This document shows, piece by piece, positions 35,201-47,000 of a stretch of DNA of 64,000 nt. Every line of letters begins with the position of its first letter. Position 1 is the first letter of the stretch. A model generated the notes under the pieces. The model did no database searches, was not told where the DNA came from, and worked only from the letters and a program-made list of their open reading frames with translations. This DNA comes from Rhododendron vialii (Eukaryota; Streptophyta; Magnoliopsida; Ericales; Ericaceae), in assembly GCF_030253575.1 (NCBI RefSeq), contig NC_080569.1, positions 16,176,001-16,240,000 of the forward strand, in the 5' to 3' direction. The position numbers were made by a program, and so were the translations under genes.

Positions 35201-38200
35201 TCTTCAGTATGTTAACAACCACCATGCAAAATGAGATTCTATATTCCATTGGATGTCAACGTGTTGGGAGAAGAGGAGTGGGGAGGGGCTTGGTAGTATT
35301 GTGCTAAAAACCTAGACTTCATAAAAGATTTATATGCTCCCTTGGTACAAAGGATACATAGGGGCCATTGCTCACGGAAATGGTTAAATATTCAGTCGTC
35401 AGTTTAGAAGTGGTTCCACCTTGACAATATTACACTTAGCAAGCACTTTTTCTTTTTTTTTTGACAAACCTCTTTTATGTTGCTATTCTTTGCTAATGGA
35501 AAATTAGATAGTAAAGCTCTTGAAATGTCAATCATGCATTCCATGCTGTACTGTTTCTTTTGCCTATCACCATATTAATATGATTCTTAAAAGTATGAAT
35601 GCAATTTCTCTTGTTCAGCGGGCACCCCTATGGATACGAAATACACGCTGGTTTCAGCGATTCATGCTTTGAATGACACGGCAGCTGTAAATGATATGTA
35701 TGTGGGCGAATGCCAAGATGCCAGTAATTTGAATCAGGATCTTGTCCGAGGCAACCTTTTAATTTGTAGCTATTCGATCCGTTTTGTACTTGGGCTTTCT
35801 ACCATCGAACGGGCCTTACTAACAGCCACAAACCTTAGTGCAGCTGGTGTTGTGTTCTACATGGATCCTTTTGTCATTGGATTTCAGCTAAACCCAGTTC
35901 CAATGACATTGCCTGGCATCATAATTCCATCTCCAGATGATTCCAAGGTGCGTTAATAATTAAATAGTTTCCTGCTTTAATACTCGTAGATATATTGAAG
36001 CAAGGTGGAGTTAAAAGACTTGAGATACTGAAGGGTACAAATCATATTTCAAAGATGTGATTCATCAACTGCTTGTACTATTTAGAATTGGAATTGTTGT
36101 GGTAATAGGCAAGGTTGTCAAATCGTGAATCGAATCGAATCGTGAATCGTAACGATTCGGTCCAAATTTTGAAAATACATTGAAAAATATATCTACGCAC
36201 CTACATAATAAAGATACATTGTAACATCAAAAGATTTAAGCTTAAAATCTCTATTACAGTTTGTTTTCTATTATTAATTGGTAATCACAAGGTCTAATAG
36301 GAAAGACGCTCGTACATAATTTGAAAATAAAAACTATAGTAAAATGGATATGTGCATATAGGTGTTAACGATTCATTACAAAAATGAAAGCTTAGCCTTA
36401 ACAAAGTAAAAGTTTGTAACCTGATTAGTACGAATCTAAACTAGCTTGTATGGCAACATATGTGGATTGCTTTGAGACTCTGAGCCCTTTTCCAGTCTAT
36501 GATTTAGAGGATACACGAATTGAAAAGATCAATTTGTGAGACAACACATCCATATAGATATTATCCTCAACAATATTCAATGTTACTTGTACGATTACCA
36601 GCTAGTAAAGGCGAATTGCAAATGTGGTTTCATATTAATCGAACGCAACAATTGTGATAAACCTTGATTCACCTCTAGATTCGTATCGTTTTTACATGAA
36701 TTGTGAATCGAATCGCGAATTGTATCGTGAATCGTACGATTCACCACCGATTCTAATTAAGCCTGATTCACCTATAGATTCGTATCATTTTTGTGTGTAT
36801 CGTGAATCAAATCGCGAATCTTACGTTTTTGACAACCATGGTAATAGGTACTCCCTCCATCCTAATTTGTTTGTCCATTTTCACTTTCCAAACATCTCCA
36901 AAAACCATCTTTATTTTGTATTTAATTCTGTTTTAGATGATTCTGAAAATAGTTCTGTAACAACTAATTGAGATATTCTGATAGGTGAAAAAGTTAAAAA
37001 AATTACTCACATTGTTGATTGTGTTGTTTGAAGGGCACAGTTGCCAAAAATTGAAAAACTAAATGCATTTGCTGTGTATTTCCTCATTTGAAGTACGCCT
37101 GTGGATATTTTGTAATGGGATTTTGAACTGCATATGCTGTATATATCTGATAAATTTCTTCCATAAATTGTGGAACTGAACTGGAACCAAATCACGTTTT
37201 CGCATTTTGGTTCTCTTTCAGGTCTTAAGATTCTATATTTTGGTGTTCCCTGAATTCCTGGAACTGTAAGAACCGTTTTGCTTCTTTGCTTACAAAACCA
37301 GTCCTTGAAGGCTTGAACTCCTCTATTTGACTGTGTGCGCGCATGGGTCTGTGGGCAACTTTTTTATGTTTTAAATCTTCATGCAGATCTTTCTTCAATA
37401 CTACAATTCTTCATTGGAGAGAGACGGAAGTACAAAGAAAGTTGTCAAATTTGGTGCAGTTGCATCCATCTCAGGCGGACTAAAAGCAAACTATAGCCAT
37501 TCCGCTCCAAAGATCATGTATTATTCTGCAAGGGGACCAGATCCTGAGGACAGCTTTCTTGATGATGCTGACATATTAAAACCAAACCTTGTTGCTCCTG
37601 GAAACTTTATATGGGCTGCTTGGAGTTCCCTTGGCACTGACTCAGTTGAATTCATGGGTATTATTTCTACACATGCAGAAAATATTAAGCATGCAGTAGT
37701 GGCCCCAGAGATTTTCTTTAGTGGGGTCAATATGAACTTTAATAGTCTACTGACTCAAATAATTTAGGAAGAAAAGATAAGAAATGAAAGCAAAAACTTT
37801 ATGATATAAAATGTATACGTTCCGATAAAAAATATCCCCCCCCACTGTCTGGGGTCAAAATTCTGGCTCCGCCACTGTCCAAGACTTGTATACAATTGGT
37901 TTTGAGTTGGATGCTTTAACGTGGTATCAGAGCAAGGCTTTGGAGGCCTTTTGGGCAAGACTCTCTTGATTGATTGCCTCGTTGCTTGTGCCTTTAGGGC
38001 ACCTTGTTTCGTTGTTTGTTGTGATCCCTATGTTATGGATCCGTTGTTTACCTCTCCACGTGCGGGTCAAGGGTCGCACGTGCAGGGGAGTGTTAGAGCT
38101 TGTTCCCATTGGTTAATTATAACCTCCAAAAGTCTATGAGCCTGAACAACATCTCCACTCATAGCCAATTGGTTTTGAGTTGGATGCCTTAACATCACAT

Positions 38201-40560
38201 TTTCTTGTAAAATATAGTTCTAATATTCCTTAAACATGCTGAACTTCAGGCGAGGACTTTGCAATGATGTCTGGGACAAGTATGGCTGCTCCTCATGTTG
38301 CTGGGCTTGCGGCATTGATTAAGCAGAAATTTCCCAGTTTTAGTCCCTCAGCCATTGGGTCTGCACTTTCTACAACAGCTTCTCTCTATGACAAGAATGG
38401 GGGGCCCATAATGGCCCAGCGTGCATATACCAATCCAGATGTCAACCAATCACCTGCAACGCCGTTTGATATGGGAAATGGATTTGTGAATTCAACTGCC
38501 TCACTCGATCCGGGTCTTATTTTCGATTTGAGTAAGTCAATCTGCCTTTTGGTGTTCTTATCTTTATTACTGAACTCAGCGCTACGTGCCAACCTTAAGA
38601 GATCTCGTAAGTAGGATATGTTAAAGATGAACATTGTACCCAACCAATCTTTCATATATATGGGTAGCTAGTTGTACAGTTGTAGGTGCCATGTCATTAG
38701 AACTGGTGCTGCAGCTGCCTCACCAATAAGAAATTAGACAGGGTGTTTATGTCGAACCTTCTCTTGGAAATAGAGAGAGTATATGAAATCCTACTATATG
38801 ACTAGCAAAGACATTTGTTAGCCCAAAAAGTCTTCTTTGCATGCATTGGACCCTTGGGCTTCACATGGGACTCAAAACTGGATATTCATGCCCCAACCAG
38901 TCAATTGATGCGACGTCATAGAGCCTTCATTCAAGAGAGCCCTACCTCCATGTCTAGCTTAGATTCTCAACTTCCATACAGCCATTCCATCTTGCGCTCT
39001 CTCTGCCTCTGACGCGTTGGCAATCATTCATCACTTCGACAGTGATTTAGCACCATCTTAATGAATAGTGTGTATATTACATTGTCCTGGGTATGAGTAT
39101 AGAGTTCGAGCCCAAGCATAAGACCTTCCTGACTTAAATGTTAGGATATTCGGATGTCCCAAACATACATATTCTACGGGAACAGATCCTGACCCGTGTC
39201 AAGTGTTGTGTGTTGTGTAAATTTTGCTGGCTTACATGCAGTAAATTATTCATGAAAGTACTTAAAATAAATGGAACTAGAGGGTTGGAGTTTCGGTGTC
39301 GTATCCATATGAAAGGTAACAAAGGTTAGAGTCTAGATATGTTTCAATTCTAGTTAATGTGTGGTTCCTGTTATTCAAATATGATAAAAATTGGAGGCTC
39401 CAACTGTCCAAATTGGGTATGGTAGCCGAGCATGTTTGTTTTGGTTAACAAGAAACCCCCCAAGGCTAGGGTCACTTTGGACCCATCCCTGCATGGTAGA
39501 TACCACATACCTGCAATCACCACTTTACAATTTGGTTATATTTTAGCAAACGTAATTTTGGAAAGTTTTTACCGCATTGTAATTTGTAGCTGAGGAATAT
39601 GAAGATGATGATGATGATGTGTTTGTGTGTATACACTTGTGCCATTTTAGAACAGCAAACATATCATAAGCCAATCATTATAGGTAAGGTTTCTTTCAAT
39701 TATTTGTTGTCCTCTTTTCTTTTCTAGAAGCTCATATCTCATACAGAAGTCCTCAGTGCACAGCAATTTGGACAACAGGAGAAAATTGTAGAATGATTGT
39801 CTTTGGTTCATAGGCTTATGGAGGGATCGCCTGACAAATGAGAGGAAAATTCAAGAAACAAATTTAGTATCTTACGTCATTGTCTTCTTATTTTCCTCTT
39901 TGCCTTTTCCTTTCGCTTGCCGGTTTCTGTTGTTTGTTTTTTAGGTTATTGCCATCGATTTCACTCTGCATAAGCATATCTACATAAAGTTACGGGACTC
40001 AAGAATCTAGTGAATGATATCTTGCCATGTATGGGGTGAAGTAAAATTGGTGACCGAGAAAAGGTGATATAGCACCTCTCTCTTTACATTATTATAACTT
40101 GTACATGTACCTTGCCTTTGTAGGTTACGATGATTACATGTCATTCCTTTGCGGAATAAATGGTTCAGCCCCTGTGGTCTTGAATTACACGGGTCAGAGC
40201 TGTGGGGTTTCTACCATTAGTGGCATAGACTTGAACTTGCCTTCAATCACTATTGCGAAACTGAACCAGTCTAGAGTTGTCCAAAGAACAGTAACTAACA
40301 TTGCGGAAAATGAAACATACAGCATTGGTTGGAGTGCTCCTTATGGAGTATCCCTGAAAGTGAGTCCAACCCGCTTTTCAATTGCTAAGGGAGATAGAAT
40401 GGTATTGACTGTGTCCGTGAATGCAACAATGAACAGCACCGTCGCGAGCTACGGGAGGATTGGGCTGTTTGGTCATCTAGGTCACGTTGTCAACTTTCCT
40501 TTATCAGTTATTGTCAAAATCTCATACAACACCACGAATAGCCAAGGAGCTGCTGATTAA
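29274..40560 (+). CDS. SBT2.2: Subtilisin-like protease, SBT2 subfamily (SBT2.2-like)
   Basis: Ten exons: 29274-29494, 30119-30272, 30747-31144, 31608-31703, 32766-32838, 34466-34748, 35619-35947, 37387-37657, 38250-38531 and 40124-40560. All have GT-AG borders and join to 847 aa without a stop, the size of SBT2.2 proteins. A signal peptide (1-25) is followed by an I9-type prodomain and the S8 domain. Catalytic residues are Asp181 (GFIDTG), His256 (GHGTH), Asn363 (AAGNTGP) and Ser619 (GTSMAAPH). A PA-like insert lies in exon 7, and a fibronectin III-like C-terminal region in exon 10. It should be a secreted serine protease acting in the apoplast; substrates are unknown. Similarity to Arabidopsis SBT2.2 is by recall of motifs. 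Introns 5, 7 and 8 carry transposons. Gamma-SNAP lies downstream in the same orientation. Confidence 0.95.
33201..33483 (-). mobile_element. TRIM in subtilase intron 5, 283 bp
   Basis: On the minus strand, two direct LTRs (33483-33407 and 33287-33201) start TGTTGAAGGTATAAATAATA and share CTAACAG(C/G)TTAAGCTTTTAG. The upstream LTR ends CTCA and is followed after two bases by the primer-binding site TGGTATCAGAGC (33404-33393). A short purine-rich GTGAGAGGGCG precedes the downstream LTR. LTR lengths differ (77 and 87 bp) mostly through GA-repeat expansion. No TSD is clear, so it is older than the TRIM at 26887. Confidence 0.82.
36110..36839. mobile_element. TIR element with 9-bp TSD in subtilase intron 7
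   Basis: The ends (CAAGGTTGTCAAATCG and, inverted, ATGGTTGTCAAAAACG) are flanked by a perfect 9-bp repeat GGTAATAGG at 36101-36109 and 36840-36848. Subterminal regions are rich in GTGAATCGAATCG-type words in both orientations. It is 730 bp and non-coding. The 9-bp duplication favours Mutator-type mobilisation. Confidence 0.85.
36848..36990. mobile_element. Stowaway-like MITE fragment
   Basis: Begins TACTCCCTCCATCCTAATTT, the Stowaway (Tc1/mariner) end consensus, but the opposite end is not found. Probably truncated. Confidence 0.5.
37690..37878. mobile_element. hAT-like remnant in subtilase intron 8
   Basis: The right end, inverted, reads CAGTGGCGGAGCCAGAATTT, a frequent hAT-type terminus. 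The left side has CAGTAGTGGCCCCAGAGATT. No duplication was found. It appears to have removed most of the 5' LTR of the neighbouring TRIM. Confidence 0.45.
37890..38194 (+). mobile_element. TRIM with truncated 5' LTR in subtilase intron 8
   Basis: The 3' LTR is 38091-38194 (TGTTAGAGC...GCCTTAACA). Its last part, CAATTGGTTTTGAGTTGGAT, recurs at 37893-37920 as the 5' LTR remnant, followed by the primer-binding site TGGTATCAGAGC (37922-37933). A polypurine-like CAGGGGAG ends at 38090, just before the 3' LTR. Non-coding. Confidence 0.8.
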
Positions 40561-43350
40561 CTAGTCCCCCCTTTTGTTTGTTGTAATCTATCTGTCTTCT
40601 TGTAATTTTGTTTTTTTTTTTTTGTTTTTTTGTTTTTTTGTTTTTGCCTTTAAGCCTTCTCTTAGTATTTTTTTTGTTCTTCATTTTGTAATTCTGTAGG
40701 GAATATGTCTGATTTTTGTTTTGATTCTTTGCCATGTACATGATGGAGGATCTTTTTGAGATGTAGATATAGATAGTGCTTGATTGATGATAGAATGAAT
40801 GATGTAATCAAACATGAAATGCATGTATTGAAGCTCTTCACATTTTCCCTTCTGTTATCTTTCAGGTTTTGAGCTTCTTTCTTTTTCTTTTTTCCAAATT
40901 ATGCGACTTCAAGAATTTTTATAACCCATTCAAGTGAAGTTTTGGTGGATTTGGATTTTTTTTGAGTGCTATATATACTTTCTCCTTTGAAGTTACACGT
41001 TAATACATAAATTTCAAAATGCAGGCATTTAATTCGTTACAAATGCCTATCAAGTCCCGTGGGTCTATGATTGCATATATTGGGTATGCCCGAACACCGA
41101 ATTTTTTTTAAGGGTCAACTCGATAGCAGATCATCCCACATACATAAATAAAACACGGACGAGTATAAAGAAAAAAACAAAATACAAGAAAAGCTGCTAA
41201 GCATTCCACTTGTGGAGGTGGATGGGAGGATTACTAAATGTTCCCACTGCAATATCACCATTGAATTAATCTGCCTCTTGATGCCTGAACCGACCCGATT
41301 CAAGTGCTAGAACTCCTGAAAAATACATCTTTCAATAACAATGTCAAATCCCCAAACAAAGCAGCCCTGGTTTAATTGTGGAGGCATTTTGACTTTTTAA
41401 TTTTGAGGTGGGACGCAGGTTTTCAGTGGATTTATGCTCCCAAGTCCCAATGAGATAAGCTAACAACATGAAGAGATCGATAAGAATGGTTTGACATCCA
41501 TGGTTGTAGCAGCAGTACGTACTGCTTGACCACATATAGGCATATAGCATCAGATCATTGAGAAGAACGTTCTGTATAAGATTATGTGCCCGCTTTCTTT
41601 TTAGTGATCGAGGTCAACCATCATATCTCATACTATCATATATCTAAAGGAGATTGCTAGTGATCACACACAATTTATGTAGAGTGTCTTACATACACTT
41701 AAAAAGTGGCGACTCCATGAATTGATATGACTTTCTTAGCACAAGGACTGTCTTCTTTTAAAACATGTGTCCATGGTTTTTGAACTAAAACGAAAACAAC
41801 GCTAGAAAAATTCTTTAAAAGCCTCCCCTGTTCTCTTGCCATTTATATACTCAAACTCAAAAACTTGTGTCTTCGGAGTTGAGAGTATTGTACAGAAACT
41901 TGTGTCTTTGGAGTTTTTCCATATGGAGTAATAAATTCTTGCAAACAGTGAGTCAAGAATTTACTCATGTCAAACGCTTATAAGGTGATATAAACAAATT
42001 GCACCAAAATATTTTGTTAAACACCAAGGCAAAAGCCAAAAGTACTATATCTATATATTCTAAAGTAAAAATGGGCTCTACCAATATTGGTGTGAACATT
42101 TTTGAGAAGCTGTGTCACAAAAGTGATTTCCATCATTGTCCTTATAAAATACTACTCCTACTAATAAATTTACAGTAATAGTACCATAATTTAAATTAAT
42201 TTTTAGCTAGGGGCCGGAAAAGTGGTGAAATTAATCAGTGTACGTGGCTCAACTATCCTACCTCACTATTGAAAAGCATACTTGCACACAAAAGAGTATT
42301 TATGTGCCTAACTGCAGAGTAGTTTTTAGAAACTCAGAAGAAAAGCTAGCCTCCCTCTTTGTTTATTATCTATGCCACTGCTGGTCTATATGTATGCTAT
42401 GCCTCTTGGAAGTCTTTTTTTTTTTTTTTTTCTTTTTCTTTTTCGAAGCTTTTCTAGTTAGATCACGAATTTGGATGGATAACAGAAAAGAAAAGAAAGG
42501 AAAGGAAATTAAAAGAATGAAAGCATCTAAAGAGACTCATTTGGATGAAGCAAGCATCTAAAGAAAGATAGATATTCATTTGCAAAACCCGATGAGAAAA
42601 CCTTTTTCAAAGCATGTTTATATACTACTACTACATTTATGTAAACTACGTACTCCAACACCTCTTCCAAAACTAACCTACCTACCAGATCATTGCCTAA
42701 AATTAAAAGTTCAGAACTATAGAAATTAAGGGAGAGCTCGGTAGTGGGAGAGATCGAACACCCAAATTGACTAATTACTTATTAATTGGTTTTGAACGAA
42801 ACTCCATTTTCCCATTAGTTTGTAAATTAAAATCAGATTTCTAGCTAGTACTATATTCAATAACTTTACATTAAAAACAAAAAAAAAAAACCGAAGAAGA
42901 ATATAGCAAAGTCATACCTCCTCTATTGTTGGGAAAATCGAGTTTGAAGGAGAAAGGAGAGGTGAGGAGACGGACTAAATTTCTAGGGTTCCGGGAATTC
43001 CAATGAGGATTTCAGTGGAGAGAGAGGTGCGAAGAAAACGGCTGTGAGGGTTTCAAGGGCGAGTTAAAAAAAAAAAAGAAAAAGAAAAAAGAGCTATGTT
43101 ATAAGATTGTATTTGGCAATTTTGAACCGTTGGATTTATCTATATATAAGATTCAAAAAATAAGTTAGGTTTTTATATATATCCATTAAAATTTGGGTTC
43201 GGTCTTTGGTGTGAATACCGTATACTGTAAAACGAAAATTTAATGATTTTTTTATGTTAAAACTCAAACAAATAAGTCTATAATCACACATTCATTTACA
43301 CATTCACACACTACGGTAAATATTTTGGGGGAGAGAATACTGTCCACAAT
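40561..43350. other. Intergenic between subtilase and gamma-SNAP, no gene supported
   Basis: T-rich 3' flank at 40600-40680, then AT-rich sequence with homopolymer runs (T at about 42417-42431, A at 42879-42890). Short frames have no domains. Confidence 0.45.
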
Positions 43351-43352
43351 AC

Positions 43353-43735
43353 ATATTCCCTCCGTCCTATTTTGTTTGGGGTCCGGCTAAATACAACTGC
43401 GAATTTACTACATGTAGCCAATTCATAAAGGGAATTTTTGAATTCCCTTTATGAATTGGCTACATGTAGTAAATTCGCAGTTGTATTTAGCAGCACTCTT
43501 TGTTTGTCAACTTTCATTTTTTCTATCAATTTTCAACTGCATATATCTTTTTGTTATGAATTTTAAAAAATATGTAATATGGATCTTGTTTGATAGATCT
43601 AAATAAATTCTATTACACAAACTTTTTTAAATTCATATATATAATTTGAAAGATATAATCAATCAAATAATAACATATAAGTATATAAAATGAACATACA
43701 AAATTAGAATGGGAAAATCAGAATTGAGGGAATAT
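43353..43735. mobile_element. Stowaway-like MITE interrupted by a perfect palindrome
   Basis: Left end ATTCCCTCCGTCCTATTTTG and right end (inverted) ATTCCCTCAATTCTGATTTT, with TA at the borders, resemble Stowaway elements. The usual sequence after TTTGTTTG is broken by the palindrome 43386-43491, after which TTTGTTTGTCAACTTTC resumes. Confidence 0.65.
43386..43491. repeat. Perfect palindrome, 51-bp arms, 4-nt spacer
   Basis: 43386-43436 and 43441-43491 are exact reverse complements, with TTTG (43437-43440) between. The arm begins GCTAAATACAACTGCG and ends ATAAAGGGAATT. It could extrude as a cruciform or form an RNA hairpin. No mismatch is present, unlike the older foldback elements nearby. 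Confidence 0.97.
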
Positions 43736-43900
43736 TGTGAGTATAACGTGGCACTTGATTATTCGACGTTAACGGTCCACAGATTCAACGGGGTTTATTA
43801 GACAGAAAGAAATCTACGCACAAGATCTAGAGCCCCAATTCGAAGTAAAGACCAAGTGCGCTGTACGCCCCCACCCCGAGAAGCTGATCTCCCTCGAGCC

Positions 43901-43949
43901 ATGGCCGCTTCCGATCCTGAAAAGCTTATGATCAAAGCCGATAAACTGT

Positions 43950-44030
<81 letters not shown>

Positions 44031-47000
44031 GATACTTATATGTACATACATCATCTATGTGCATATTTGTCACCTTGTTTGGACGGTCACAATTGCGTTC
44101 GCTTTTTTGTTTCTTATCTGATTTGTTTTGATTACATGGTTCGATTGAGTATTAGCATCTACGCCGCAAGCTATTTTTTTTCCGAATCTCTGGTTTATAT
44201 GGTTAGAAATCTTTTAATACGATTGAAGGTACAAAATCAATTCAAATTGCCAATCCACGGATGGAACGAGAAATGGAAGCAGAAGATAGAAAATGCGAGA
44301 AAGTTGAATAAATTCTTTGTTTTTGGTGGACCTAATTGACTTGCTGATGGATACATTGAGATCATAGGGATAGTACCATGGGCTTGTGTATTTGAGGTGC
44401 TTTATTGAGGTCTTTATGATAGTAGGCATGTGTATATATACAAGGAATGAAATCATTTCGTTTCATTGAAACTGCCAAATGTTTTTTATCTTTTCTCGAA
44501 AGCCAAACGAATCAAGCTATTCGAGTTCTAGTTTGTGTTCAGCTGGTTAAAGCTCGTTTGAGATCAATTTGTTACACAAACAAACCAAATTTTAAATTTT
44601 TTGAAGCTCGTTAAGTTTTCAAACCAAATTTGAACAAGCTACTATTCCGCTCATTCATATGTTTTTTATGTACAAAAATATCAAGCTACTCGAGACGAGA
44701 TCGGTTTGTGACCGGCTCAATTATAGCTCGTTTCATAACGGCTCGCAGATAAACAAGTCAAGCTTGATCATACCATTTTGAAGGTTGTTAAGCTGTCGAA
44801 CTGAGCTTGAACAATTCTTTGCTTGGGTTTTGGGTTCATTTATCAATCAAAAACATCAGTGGTATGCCGAATTGTGAAAAAATTCTAGCGAAAAGAATGT
44901 TTTGGTTTGACTGTTTTTCTGTAAACATGATGCCTTTGTCTTAATATCCGGATTGATTGATTCTATCTTTTGGCATCCCAGAACGAAACTTAGCCTAACA
45001 AGGTGGAGTGCTGACTGGAAGAGTGCTATTGGTTTATATGAGCAGGCTGGTAGGTAGCCTATGCATGTTCTTGTAAACTTTTTATTTATTTTTATCATAT
45101 TTAGTTTTTGCTACACCATTGCTTTGCAATTTACTCCCTCCACCCCAACTGTCCCCAAAGGAGTATTACGATTTAGGAAAACGCTAAACCCAAAAAAAAA
45201 CAACCACATTCACTTCATCTTCTGGTTTTACTGTCTAAAATTTCCCTTGGAAAGGTTGCGAAAAGGAATTTCTTTGGCTTCTCCATTTTGAACCACTGAA
45301 AGTTCATTTTAGGGACGTCCAAAAATTGGAAGAAGACACTCACATTTTGGTATGCATTTGCGGAGGAATTTATGCTTATAATAACATTTCGAGGAACCTT
45401 TCACATCTCCATTAAGATTGTTTTCTTCTGCTGTAGCAAATGGGTTCAGACTTGCCAAAAATTATGAGAAAGCAAAAGCGGCATTCGAGAAAGCTTCCAG
45501 AGGACAAGAGATGCTCTCTTCGTAACCCCCTTTCCTTTAACTGTTGTTGCTCACCCATTGGGCATAACTTGATCTTATTTTTAACCTTCTGGGTATCTTT
45601 ATTTCCTCTATTGGCTATCTTTAACGGGGAAACAGGCCCTGGGATGCTGCTAAACATATGGAGTCTGCTGCTGCTTTGGCCAAGGAATTAAGCAATTGGA
45701 GTGAGGTTGCTGATTTCTACAGAAGGGCATCTGAGTTATACATTGAATGTGGGAGGTCACAACCTGCGTCGGATGCTCTTGCCAAAGGTGCTCGGTAGGC
45801 CTCTCAGCTTTGACATCTTGGTATCTTAGCTTTCATATTTGTGTGCTCGGTAGGCCTCTCAGCTTTGACATCTTGGTATCTTAGCTTTCGTATTTGTGCT
45901 TATCTAATTTTGTCTTTCTGCAAGTGGAGATTCTTTCTTCTTCTTCTTTTTTTCCTGTAGTTGTTAGCATCTCTTGGTATACAAAGAGAAACTTCACTGC
46001 ATGCTTGCATTTTGCATTGGAATGGAGTTTTATTCTTGCGAATTTTGCATTTCTCTGTCAACTTAAAAATGTCAGGGCCATCTAGGTACAACCCTTACAA
46101 AACCAAGTGTGGTTTTGTGGAAACCAAATAAAAGAAAAATCAATCTGAATTTTGTTTCTGCATCTTTTTGTTCATGGGCTCAACCGGTTCACTTATCAAA
46201 TTGAGAATTACTTTTGGTGCCGTTCATGAATATTGCTGTACGTGGGCCATGTGGCCTTCAATCTGTGTTTGCTCCTTGTTCCCTTTGTCAACCTTTTGTT
46301 AATTTCTTGGTGGTTTAATATTTTTGTCATTGTTCAAACCACCGAGTTAGCGCTATACAGAAGATAGGCTGACTCACTTAAATAGGATCTTTTCTATGGA
46401 TTGATCCGTATCCTTTCATACATTAGCAACAACTTAATAGTACGATTTAGAGTTCTTGTAGAGTGGGATCATGCAGAACAGCCTCTCATTATGTCGCTGC
46501 AGGGAAATTGGGCATATCAAATGGTGTGGATTGTAGTTTCTTTTCCTGTCCTCCTGCCCCAGTATCTGGGCCAAGTTAACGACCATAGTTGATTCTATGA
46601 TTCATTCTAGACTCAAATACCCGCTTTAGTTTTTTCCTTTGCTTTACAGTGTATTGTTTTGCTAGTAATAAGAGTTTCCTTTTGAGTATGATTTGTTCAA
46701 GAATCTTCTAATTGAAAGTGATTAGGTTTTCTTGAATCCCACTTGTTATTATACATAAGAATAGTTAGCTTTGTGTGGTTAATCTGCGTTGGCTATGCCA
46801 ATGGTTGCTTTTCTATCCGTCTTTGTGCCTGATTAAGATAAACAACTACTAGAATCTACAGTTGGTGGACTTCTCTTCTTTGCTGATATGTGGTCCTTCT
46901 ATGGGTTCCTGTTTCTTATTCAGCACATTCATATGAAATCAAATATGGAATATTAATATTACCATATTTCAGTGTTTTGGAAGATACTGTGCCTGATGAA

